From positions 1 through 21,783 of the IMG/VR virus record IMGVR_UViG_3300027793_000313: DNA of 21,783 bases; one strand, written 5' to 3'. The notes beneath the pieces are model-generated. The model saw only the letters and a program-made list of their open reading frames with translations, was not told the DNA's origin and made no database searches. Positions 1 to 4,968 of the stretch are shown here, one piece after another; positions within the stretch are counted from its first letter, which is position 1, and each line of letters opens with the position of its first letter. The position numbers were made by a program, and so were the translations under genes. This DNA is from a virus.

Positions 1-19
1 CGGGACCGGAGTTTCGCCG

Positions 20-107
20 GGACTGACATTTTGTCCGGATTCACGACCAAAATTGTAGCCTGTACCGCGATCTGACGATAGACTGTCACCACGGGACAGA
101 TTGTCCC
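20..107. promoter_or_regulatory. Operator-like dyads upstream of the recombination genes
   Basis: Two inverted repeats share the pattern GACA-N3-TGTC. One is at 25-35 (inside GGAC...GTCC, 20-36) and the other is the perfect GGGACAGATTGTCCC at 93-107. A further CTGTC/GACAG pair overlaps at 83-99. They precede the first gene and are non-coding, so repressor or activator binding is a reasonable inference. The promoter itself is not clear: TTGTCC (31-36) or TTGTAG (53-58) could be a -35, but no good -10 follows either. Confidence 0.4.
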
Positions 108-110
108 CCC

Positions 111-144
111 CTCCGCGTGGTGCGGAGAGGAACAGGAGACAGCC
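111..144 (+). promoter_or_regulatory. Hairpin plus CAGGAGACAGCC translation-start box (copy 1)
   Basis: A perfect 6-bp stem, CTCCGC (111-116) with GCGGAG (122-127) and loop GTGGT, stands five bases before the start box CAGGAGACAGCC (133-144). The box contains the Shine-Dalgarno AGGAG and ends directly at the ATG at 145. The same box recurs before four other early genes. The hairpin may modulate ribosome access; that is inference. Confidence 0.5.
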
Positions 145-240
145 ATGCCAGTCTTGGATTTGACGCCGCTCGTCGTAGCGGCGGTCGTGTTCGGCCCACT
201 CGCAATCGCAGCCATGATCGGAGGTGGCTCCGATGAGTGA
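145..240 (+). CDS. Small membrane peptide, 31 aa
   Basis: A 31-residue ORF starts at ATG 145 behind the strong Shine-Dalgarno AGGAG (134-138). It is nearly all hydrophobic: about residues 7-25 are rich in V, A, L, I and G and could form one transmembrane helix, followed by a short GGGSDE tail. The stop (238-240) overlaps the start of the next gene (ATG 233), so the two would be translationally coupled. I do not recognise a family. It could equally be a leader peptide whose translation exposes the downstream start. The strong ribosome site and coupling are the main reasons to call it real. Confidence 0.5.
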   Translation: MPVLDLTPLVVAAVVFGPLAIAAMIGGGSDE

Positions 241-1141
241 CCTCGCACGTCAGGAGGCGGCGCTGCCGCCGACGCAGATGGTCCCCACGGTCCTCGACCC
301 GATGACGGTCGCCCGGATCTTCCGGCAGTCCGGGATGTTCCCCGACATCCAGTCGGAGGCCGCAGCCGCCGCGAAACTCATCATCGGGCGCGGCCTTGGC
401 CTGTCGGACTACGACGCCATGTCGGGCCTCCACATCATCAAGGGGAAGGCCGTGTTGGCCGCGAACCTGATGGCGGCGGCGATCAAGCGGGCGGGAAAGT
501 ACGACTACCGCTCGGTGGTCAACGAGGACGAGGCGCGCGTCGAGTTCCGGCAGCGCACGGCGTCGGGCGGCTGGGAAACCATCGGGGTGACATCGTTCAC
601 GCTCGATGACGCCAAGCGCGCGGGGCTGGGCGGCGACAACTGGCGGCGCTACCCCAAGGCCATGCTGTTCGCCCGGTGCATCAGCGCCGGGTACAAGCAG
701 CATTGCCCGGACGCGCTGGGGGCCGCGCCCGTCTACGTCGAGTCGCACGGGGAGATGGAGATCACCGAGGACGCGCCGCCGCCGAAGGCCGTCAGCCCCG
801 CGCAGATGCGCGCCATGACGCCGGAGGAGCGGAGGGAAGACACCCGGCGGCTGCTATCGACCGGGCGCGAGGAGGCCGCTCCGAAGGCCCCGCCAGCCGC
901 CAATGCCGACGTGTTCGTGATCCCGCCGACCGCGCGCATCGCGGCGGTGAAGACCACGAACGGCGAAACCGTGTGGCGGCTGGACCTCGATGGCCGCGAC
1001 GAACCGATTGCGGTGCGCGACCCGGCGATCATGTCCGGCATCGAGGCCAACATCGCATTCTCGGAGCCGACGCACTGCCGACTGGCGCTGGTCGGCAAGC
1101 GCGAGGTCGTGGTCGAACTGGTGAAGGGAGGTGCGGCTTGA
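233..1141 (+). CDS. RecT-like single-strand DNA annealing protein (putative)
   Basis: This 302-aa protein resembles phage RecT-like annealing proteins, which coat single strands and anneal them to complementary DNA during recombination-dependent replication. Family-like signatures lie in about residues 20-165: an early MTVARIF...SGMFPDI segment, GRGLGLSDYDAMSGLHIIKGK, LMAAAIKRAGKYDYR, FTLDDAKRAGL, and NWRRYPKAMLFARCISAG followed by CPDAL. The C-terminal part (about 180-302) is a proline- and acid-rich linker, then a small beta-rich region I do not recognise. ATG 233 is chosen because GGAGGTGG (220-227) sits 5-8 bases upstream; a GTG at 224 lies inside that ribosome site. Gp157 and RusA genes downstream fit a recombination role. 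The assignment rests on remembered family patterns without a search. Confidence 0.6.
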   Translation: MSDLARQEAALPPTQMVPTVLDPMTVARIFRQSGMFPDIQSEAAAAAKLIIGRGLGLSDYDAMSGLHIIKGKAVLAANLMAAAIKRAGKYDYRSVVNEDEARVEFRQRTASGGWETIGVTSFTLDDAKRAGLGGDNWRRYPKAMLFARCISAGYKQHCPDALGAAPVYVESHGEMEITEDAPPPKAVSPAQMRAMTPEERREDTRRLLSTGREEAAPKAPPAANADVFVIPPTARIAAVKTTNGETVWRLDLDGRDEPIAVRDPAIMSGIEANIAFSEPTHCRLALVGKREVVVELVKGGAA

Positions 1142-1503
1142 ACCGCATCGAGGAACCCGGAACCCGCAGCGTCCGCGCGCAACTCGGCATCGCTGACGAG
1201 GACGAGCGCGTATTCCATCCCGTCGCTCTGTCCGAGGCCATCGCGACGGCGCGCATGGTGCGGGATGATTCGACGCTGCCGCCGCTGGTGCGTCGGCTGG
1301 TCGAGGTCGGACTGGTCCTCGACCTCATGCCGCTGCACCTCACGCCGTGCCGCCGCGAACACGCGCGGCTCTTGGGCGTGTCCGTCCGCACGATCCGACG
1401 CCGCGCGATCCAGTGGGAGGGCATCTCACAGGCCACGCGGTTCGACTTGACGCAGCGCGCAATGCGCGCGATCATCGCGGCACGGGGTGCAAGACTCCGC
1501 TGA
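1138..1503 (+). CDS. Small helix-turn-helix protein, putative DNA-binding
   Basis: This 121-aa ORF starts at TTG 1138, overlapping the preceding stop (1139-1141), with AGGGAGGT (1125-1132) five bases upstream. The TTG is chosen over upstream in-frame codons because the ribosome site is ideal and the earlier frame is a shadow of the annealing gene. Residues 71-95 (CRREHARLLGVSVRTIRRRA) read like a helix-turn-helix with a recognition helix after LGVS. The C-terminus is very basic. It is co-translated with the annealing protein and could be a regulator or replication accessory. The hairpin at 1522-1552 follows its stop. The exact family is unknown. Confidence 0.6.
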   Translation: MNRIEEPGTRSVRAQLGIADEDERVFHPVALSEAIATARMVRDDSTLPPLVRRLVEVGLVLDLMPLHLTPCRREHARLLGVSVRTIRRRAIQWEGISQATRFDLTQRAMRAIIAARGARLR

Positions 1504-1521
1504 CCCCATCGCATATGTCTC

Positions 1522-1552
1522 GGCGGCGCGTCTCCTCGCGGGGCGCGCCGCC
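1522..1552 (+). terminator. GC-rich hairpin, possible weak terminator
   Basis: A perfect 9-bp stem, GGCGGCGCG (1522-1530) with CGCGCCGCC (1544-1552), has a 13-base loop and is followed by TTTGCATAT rather than a full T run. It lies 18 bases after the stop of the preceding gene and before a new promoter. A terminator is the natural reading, but the weak T tract leaves attenuation or RNA processing open. Confidence 0.45.
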
Positions 1553-1567
1553 TTTGCATATACAGCG
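1553..1567. repeat. 15-bp direct repeat TTTGCATATACAGCG, copy 1
   Basis: An identical 15-base sequence occurs here and at 2447-2461. Each copy lies in an intergenic region 38-50 bases upstream of a -35 element. A related GCATATG occurs at 1511-1517. It is probably a shared regulatory site; the function is not known. Confidence 0.55.
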
Positions 1568-1605
1568 ATCTGATGAATAATCGCGAATCAGAGCGGCGAC
1601 CCCTA

Positions 1606-1634
1606 TTGACAGACCGAATCTCCCCCCCTAAAAC
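1606..1634 (+). promoter_or_regulatory. Sigma70-like promoter
   Basis: A consensus -35 TTGACA (1606-1611) is followed after 17 bases by TAAAAC (1629-1634), four of six matches to the -10 consensus. The predicted start, near 1641, opens a 108-base structured leader for the gene at 1749. An inverted repeat TCTGAT/ATCAGA (1569-1592) just upstream could be an operator. Confidence 0.55.
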
Positions 1635-1655
1635 CCCCCCCGTCAACAGGTTCCC

Positions 1656-1734
1656 GAGCGCGCGGTGCGCTCCGGAGACAGCGGTACGAGTCCACACGGA
1701 CTCCCGACATACACACACGCTTTCGCGTGTGTGT
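1656..1734 (+). promoter_or_regulatory. Structured 5' leader with three tandem hairpins
   Basis: Three perfect hairpins occupy most of the predicted leader. They are GAGCGC/GCGCTC (1656-1672, 5-base loop), GAGTCC/GGACTC (1688-1703, loop ACAC) and ACACACACGC/GCGTGTGTGT (1711-1734, 10-bp stem, loop TTTC). The last ends five bases before the Shine-Dalgarno GGAGG (1739-1743). No T run follows, so a translational or antitermination role is likelier than termination. I do not recognise a named riboswitch or PUT-type element. Confidence 0.55.
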
Positions 1735-1748
1735 GTTTGGAGGAACGA

Positions 1749-2414
1749 ATGACACAAGACGAACTAGCACAACTGCGCGCGCGTGCGCGAAAACTGTTCC
1801 GTGGCGGCGATGACGATGACGAGATCGCTGCCCTGTGGATGCGCGAGTGTGCGCGGCTCGACTTCGAGCGCGCGATGATCGCGCTGAACGAGTACGCCGT
1901 CCGCGACGGCGGGCCGAACCGCCGATTCATCTGCGGAAAATTCCTCAAGCACTACGAAGCCCTGCCCGAGCCGAGGCAGACGGTGCTGGTGGATCGCGAC
2001 AAGGCCGCGCGCGAGGCGGCGCTACGCGAGGCGCGACAGGCCGAGGAGATCGCCGCGCAGCGCGAGGAGCGCGACGCAGACCGCCGGACGGTGCTGACCG
2101 CGAATCCGCTGATCGTCGGCGAGATCGTGTCCGAACTGGTCGGCTGGGGCGCGCCGCGCCCGCCAGCGCAGCCGGAGACGTGGCCCATGCCTTGGTATCT
2201 CGCCGTGGCCGATCTGCTGCTCGACCGGGTGCGCGCCGCTCCGACCGAGCGCGGGTATTTCGAGCAGGTGCAGGATGATCGCGGCGGCTGGTCCGAAGAT
2301 CCGACCAAGCCTCTGCGCCCGCTGCCCGCCCGTGAGTGGTGGCGCGTGTACGGGGCGGCGGGATTGGCCGCGCGGGGCGTCCTGACGGCTGGGCAGGGTT
2401 CCGAGCGCCCCTGA
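1749..2414 (+). CDS. Hypothetical protein, possible replication accessory
   Basis: A 221-aa protein starting at ATG 1749 behind GGAGG (1739-1743). The first 70 residues hold a helical pattern (ALWMRECARLDFERAMIALN ... RRFICGKFLKHYEAL) loosely reminiscent of N-terminal regions of phage helicase loaders, a weak resemblance only. Residues about 80-120 are a charged, alanine- and arginine-rich coiled coil. The C-terminal third is tryptophan- and proline-rich (WPMPWYLAVADLLLDRVR, EWWRVYGAAGLAARG). An upstream in-frame start at 1665 is rejected because it would read through the leader hairpins. It lies just after the recombination genes and has its own promoter, so a replication or recombination role is an inference. 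Confidence 0.75.
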   Translation: MTQDELAQLRARARKLFRGGDDDDEIAALWMRECARLDFERAMIALNEYAVRDGGPNRRFICGKFLKHYEALPEPRQTVLVDRDKAAREAALREARQAEEIAAQREERDADRRTVLTANPLIVGEIVSELVGWGAPRPPAQPETWPMPWYLAVADLLLDRVRAAPTERGYFEQVQDDRGGWSEDPTKPLRPLPAREWWRVYGAAGLAARGVLTAGQGSERP

Positions 2415-2434
2415 CCGCCGGACGGCTCAGACGG

Positions 2435-2461
2435 GCGTATACGCGGTTTGCATATACAGCG
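2435..2461. repeat. GCGTATACGC palindrome and 15-bp repeat copy 2
   Basis: A perfect 10-base palindrome GCGTATACGC (2435-2444) stands two bases before the second copy of TTTGCATATACAGCG (2447-2461). Both are non-coding and lie upstream of the promoter at 2512. A composite operator is a plausible reading. Confidence 0.5.
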
Positions 2462-2474
2462 TCCCGATAACGAC

Positions 2475-2539
2475 AATCTGTAGGAAATCTTGGGAATCTG
2501 TGCTGAAGGTCTTGAATTGGGCCGAAATAGTGGTATACT
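2475..2539 (+). promoter_or_regulatory. Extended -10 promoter with phased AATCT repeats upstream
   Basis: TTGAAT (2512-2517) and TATACT (2534-2539) are separated by 16 bases, and TG at 2531-2532 makes an extended -10 (TGGTATACT). This is the best promoter in the window. Three AATCT repeats start at 2475, 2486 and 2495, spaced 11 and 9 bases, so they fall on roughly one helical face just upstream of the -35 and may bind a regulator. Transcription should begin near 2546 and serve the operon starting at 2595. Confidence 0.65.
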
Positions 2540-2570
2540 CAACCCGTCGCGCATGGAGCGCGGCGCACAC

Positions 2571-2594
2571 GCGGCTCAGCCGCAGGAGACAGCC
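2571..2594 (+). promoter_or_regulatory. Hairpin plus CAGGAGACAGCC start box (copy 2)
   Basis: GCGGC (2571-2575), loop TCA, GCCGC (2579-2583) forms a 5-bp hairpin abutting the box CAGGAGACAGCC (2583-2594), which ends at the ATG at 2595. It lies in the short leader made from the promoter at 2512-2539. Confidence 0.5.
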
Positions 2595-2927
2595 ATGCAG
2601 AACACGATTGCTATGCCGAAGTACATGAACCTGTACCTCCATTCGGATGTCCGTCCGTTTGAAGTCGTGCGGGTGATCTCGGGCAAGACACTTGAGATCC
2701 GCGAGATGACCGCGACCCTCGACCCGTCGTGGACTGCCGACCGCGTGCCGGGAGGCTTCGCGGGCCATGTCCGCAACAACGATTCGCAGCGCTGGATCAT
2801 CAAGTCCGAGCCGAACAACCAGATCGTCCGCGCCCGCCTCACCAAGTCGGGGAGGTGGTCGGTCGGTGGATGTGAACGCTACCTCGCCTCCGATGAGCCC
2901 GTGTACCGCTACGACTTCAACTTCTGA
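2595..2927 (+). CDS. Conserved phage hypothetical protein, 110 aa
   Basis: Starts at ATG 2595 behind AGGAG; the longer reading from 2490 is rejected because it begins upstream of the promoter at 2512. The sequence resembles a type of small protein I have seen in many phages but that has no known function. Its marks are PFEVVRVISGKTLEIREM near the start, PGGFAGHVRNNDSQRWII in the middle and a YDFNF C-terminus. It looks soluble and beta-rich, with no signal peptide or membrane segment. As first gene of the early operon, with the strongest promoter in the window, it is probably made early and in quantity. The family resemblance is from memory. Confidence 0.8.
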   Translation: MQNTIAMPKYMNLYLHSDVRPFEVVRVISGKTLEIREMTATLDPSWTADRVPGGFAGHVRNNDSQRWIIKSEPNNQIVRARLTKSGRWSVGGCERYLASDEPVYRYDFNF

Positions 2928-2941
2928 CCAACCCTCAATCG

Positions 2942-2953
2942 CAGGAGACAGCC
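2942..2953 (+). promoter_or_regulatory. CAGGAGACAGCC start box (copy 3)
   Basis: An exact copy of the start box ends directly at ATG 2954. Unlike the other copies, I see no stable hairpin just upstream. It serves as the Shine-Dalgarno of the next gene. Confidence 0.55.
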
Positions 2954-3181
2954 ATGCAATCAGTCCTCAACCTTCGATTCACTCTCGGCATCGCGCGCGG
3001 AACCGCGCGGCCACGACCACTCCGGCTCACCAAGGCGATCACCGTCGCCGAGGATTTGCACGCGCGGTGGGAGGATGTCGCAGACCGCTGCGGGCGCGGA
3101 TGGACCGCGTCTCAGGCGCGCAAGCATGAGCGCGAACTTCGTCAGGCTATGGCCGACGCCAAGATCGGAGGTGGCGCGTGA
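2954..3181 (+). CDS. Hypothetical basic protein, 75 aa
   Basis: A 75-residue protein starting at ATG 2954, with the repeated start box immediately upstream. The N-terminal third is arginine-rich and basic. The rest (about residues 30-72) looks helical (AEDLHARWEDVADRCGRGW, then ARKHERELRQAMADAK) and ends in IGGGA. The stop overlaps the next start as GTGA. No recognised domain. The arginine-rich start would suit nucleic-acid binding, which is only a guess. Confidence 0.65.
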   Translation: MQSVLNLRFTLGIARGTARPRPLRLTKAITVAEDLHARWEDVADRCGRGWTASQARKHERELRQAMADAKIGGGA

Positions 3182-3504
3182 GCGACCGACCCCGATACAC
3201 CGTGCGCGTCGAGGACGTGGTCGAGCATCCCGTCCTCTCCATCAGCGCCGTGACCGAGCCGCCAACAGGTCACCCCGCCGACAGCCTGTCGTTCGAGTTT
3301 CGCGCCGCCGAGGGCGGGGAGGTCTACATGATCCTCCTCGCTGACGCAGACGGCAACGATCTGCGCGAATCGACCACTCAAGCCGAGTACGAGGCCATCA
3401 TGGAGGAGGCCGTTTGGCGCTACGAACCGCATCGATTCGCGCGGCGCTGGCTCATGGACTCCGAACATTCCACCGCCGTTTGGTGGCGCGAATACAACCG
3501 CTAA
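3178..3504 (+). CDS. Hypothetical protein, 108 aa
   Basis: Starts at GTG 3178, overlapping the upstream stop (3179-3181), with GGAGGTGG just before it. The protein is acidic and apparently soluble: an N-terminal beta-like half (YTVRVEDVVEHPVLSISAV, LSFEFRAAEGGEVYMILLA) and a helical C-terminal half (EYEAIMEEAVWRYEPHRFAR). No membrane segment, cysteine cluster or known motif is visible. The strong ribosome site and coupling to both neighbours support it being a real gene; its role is unknown. Confidence 0.7.
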   Translation: MSDRPRYTVRVEDVVEHPVLSISAVTEPPTGHPADSLSFEFRAAEGGEVYMILLADADGNDLRESTTQAEYEAIMEEAVWRYEPHRFARRWLMDSEHSTAVWWREYNR

Positions 3505-3519
3505 CACACAGAGGACACA

Positions 3520-4041
3520 ATGACACGAACACTGCTCGACATCACCGCAGACATGGAGTCGCTCGACGCGCTACTCGCCGCAGCCGGAGGCGAGATCACG
3601 CCGGACACCGAGGCCACAATCGACGCGTGGTTCGCGGAGAACGAGGCCAATCTCTCAGACAAGGTTGACGGCTACTGCCGCCTCATCAGCGAGATCGAGG
3701 CGCGCGCCGATGTACGCAAGGCCGAGGCCAAGCGCCTTGCCGAACGCGCCCGCGTGGACGAGAACGCCGCCGCCGCGCTTCGCGAACGGCTGCGCTGGAC
3801 GTGGGAGGCAAAGGGACTCGGCAAGTTGAACACGACGCGGTATTGCGTGTCACTCGCGAAGATCGGCGGCAAATCCAAACTCGACCTGCGCTGCGGCGTC
3901 GAGGATCTTCCGGCATGGGCCGTGACCGTCGAGACGGTCGCGAAGGCCAACACCGACGCGATCCGAGAACGGCTTGAGGCTGGCGAGGCGCTGGACTTCG
4001 CCTCGCTCATGGAGCGCGGGAACAGGATCAGCATCCGATGA
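3520..4041 (+). CDS. Gp157-family (Siphovirus Gp157) protein
   Basis: This 173-aa protein matches the layout of the Siphovirus Gp157 family. An N-terminal helix (LLDITADMESLDALLAAAGG) leads into a region around DKVDGYCRLISEIEARADVR, then a long basic coiled coil (about 60-100), then a beta region with SLAKIGGKSKLDL and a closing LPAWAV segment. Family members sit in phage replication or recombination clusters, often beside single-strand annealing proteins, as here. A Streptococcus thermophilus phage homologue was linked to phage resistance; the biochemical role is unsettled. GAGG at 3511-3514 sets the start, and the stop overlaps the next gene as ATGA. Confidence 0.8.
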   Translation: MTRTLLDITADMESLDALLAAAGGEITPDTEATIDAWFAENEANLSDKVDGYCRLISEIEARADVRKAEAKRLAERARVDENAAAALRERLRWTWEAKGLGKLNTTRYCVSLAKIGGKSKLDLRCGVEDLPAWAVTVETVAKANTDAIRERLEAGEALDFASLMERGNRISIR

Positions 4042-4469
4042 AGAACTGGTACTACGAGAACCCATTGGCCGAGGGCGAAGACCCCAACCAATCGCATCTG
4101 TATCGAGCGTTGCTCAAGGACGAGCCAGACCTCGCTCGGGAGAAGTGGCGCAGCCTCTATGTCGGCCTCGCCGCTGTCACGGCCCTGCATCGCCACTCGA
4201 AGCCGACGTCTCGAAATAACGAAACGGTCAGGGTGCTGAACTACGCCGTCGATGCATTGGCGTTTTTTGAGGAGGCGTGTCCTAGTCTTGTTGCGGAACG
4301 AGACGCCGCAATCGAGGCCGTCAAGATCCTGCTCGGAGTGATCGAGAGCGACCCCGATTTCTCCGGCGTGGACACAACGAAGCATTGCACCGACGCGGCT
4401 CGTCAGTTGATGGAACGCCACAATTTGTGGCATATCAACACCGACCATGTGCAGGATGGATTGCCATGA
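4038..4469 (+). CDS. Hypothetical protein, 143 aa
   Basis: ATG 4038 overlaps the Gp157 stop (ATGA), with AGGA ten bases upstream. The protein looks mostly helical, with stretches such as ETVRVLNYAVDALAFFEEAC and VKILLGVIESDPDFSGV, and has two histidine-rich ends but no metal-binding pattern I recognise. The middle (about 4200-4330) uses visibly more A/T-ending codons than its neighbours, for example GCATTGGCGTTTTTTGAGG, hinting at a different origin. Function unknown. Confidence 0.7.
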   Translation: MKNWYYENPLAEGEDPNQSHLYRALLKDEPDLAREKWRSLYVGLAAVTALHRHSKPTSRNNETVRVLNYAVDALAFFEEACPSLVAERDAAIEAVKILLGVIESDPDFSGVDTTKHCTDAARQLMERHNLWHINTDHVQDGLP

Positions 4470-4720
4470 AGCGCGCCTACTACAGCGCCAGCGTGCGCGA
4501 CGGGCTGCGCTCCATCGCGGCCCGCACGATCTGCACGACAGCAGACGAACTGGAGGCAGTCGCGTACATCCGATTGCGCGAGGAGAACCACAACGCTAGG
4601 ATGGCATCTCACGCGCAAGGACGCGCCGAGGCTGACCGCGCTACTGTCTCGCGCGTAGGCCGCTCCTGCGGGCCGGGGACACCCGGCCCGCAGGATTCAA
4701 GACAGGAGACGAGCCAATGA
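4466..4720 (+). CDS. Hypothetical protein, 84 aa
   Basis: Starts at ATG 4466 within the preceding stop (ATGA), with AGGATGG nine bases upstream. The first 55 residues look like a compact helical protein (SVRDGLRSIAARTICTTADELEAVAYIRLR). The final 25 residues (from about VSRVGRSCGPGTPGPQ) are unlike protein and coincide with a perfect 14-bp RNA or DNA hairpin at 4664-4695, so the 3' end may be shaped by regulation of the next gene rather than by protein function. No family recognised. Confidence 0.6.
   Translation: MKRAYYSASVRDGLRSIAARTICTTADELEAVAYIRLREENHNARMASHAQGRAEADRATVSRVGRSCGPGTPGPQDSRQETSQ
4664..4716 (+). promoter_or_regulatory. 14-bp hairpin plus start-box variant (copy 4)
   Basis: TCCTGCGGGCCGGG (4664-4677) pairs perfectly with CCCGGCCCGCAGGA (4682-4695) around loop GACA. 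Seven bases later the box variant CAGGAGACGAGCC (4703-4715) leads to ATG 4717 of the CsrA-like gene. If the top pair opens, GGA is exposed in the loop, compatible with CsrA-type autoregulation. There is no T run, so it is a poor terminator. Confidence 0.55.
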
Positions 4721-4968
4721 CACCACAGAGGACCGAGGCCAAGGGGTTCCCCGGAATGGGGACCGTCTGCCGGATGCTTCGTCGCGGAGACGAGATCCGG
4801 CTGACGCTGCCGGACGGCACGCTTGTCGGAACCATCGGCGTCAAGCAAACGAGCAACCGAGGCGCGAGGATCGCGATGACGATGCGGAGAGAGATCCGCA
4901 TTCAGCGCGAGGGCGCGCCGACCAACGCCGCAGGAGCGGCAGGAGACAGCAATGACGAAGCCACTTGA
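4717..4968 (+). CDS. CsrA-like RNA-binding translational regulator (putative)
   Basis: An 83-aa protein whose residues about 18-67 resemble the CsrA/RsmA fold. RRGDEIRLTLPDGTLVGTIG would be the first strands, then a turn (KQTSNRG), then ARIAMTMRREIRIQREG, which matches the family pattern of a VRIGI-AP-(K/R)-EV-x-(V/I)-HRE ending, with the RE pair where CsrA has its RNA-contacting arginine. CsrA dimers bind GGA motifs in hairpin loops and near ribosome sites, usually repressing translation. Differences: an N-terminal extension of about 15 residues, a two-residue longer strand 1-2 turn, and an unstructured 16-residue tail. ATG 4717 overlaps the previous stop. The call rests on pattern matching; some other small beta protein remains possible. 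Confidence 0.5.
   Translation: MTPQRTEAKGFPGMGTVCRMLRRGDEIRLTLPDGTLVGTIGVKQTSNRGARIAMTMRREIRIQREGAPTNAAGAAGDSNDEAT
4927..4951 (+). promoter_or_regulatory. Hairpin with AGGA loop adjoining start-box (copy 5)
   Basis: GCCGC (4927-4931), loop AGGA (4932-4935), GCGGC (4936-4940) forms a perfect hairpin directly abutting AGGAGACAGCA, whose AGGAGA is the Shine-Dalgarno for ATG 4952. A GGA in a hairpin loop next to a second GGA in the ribosome site is the known architecture of CsrA/RsmA/RsmE targets. It lies within the 3' end of the CsrA-like gene. Confidence 0.55.

Noticed and set aside
1522-1567. CRISPR-like or insertion-sequence repeat structure
   Set aside because: There are only two copies of the 15-bp repeat, with no spacer regularity, and no transposase or terminal inverted repeats were seen anywhere in the window.
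1621-1640. C-rich runs as a possible G-quadruplex or i-motif
   Set aside because: Only two long C runs are present, separated by TAAAA, so a four-tract structure cannot form; the bases fit better as promoter spacer and -10 surroundings.
2490-2594. N-terminal extension of the 110-aa protein from ATG 2490
   Set aside because: It would start upstream of the extended -10 promoter and ignore the repeated start box at 2583-2597.
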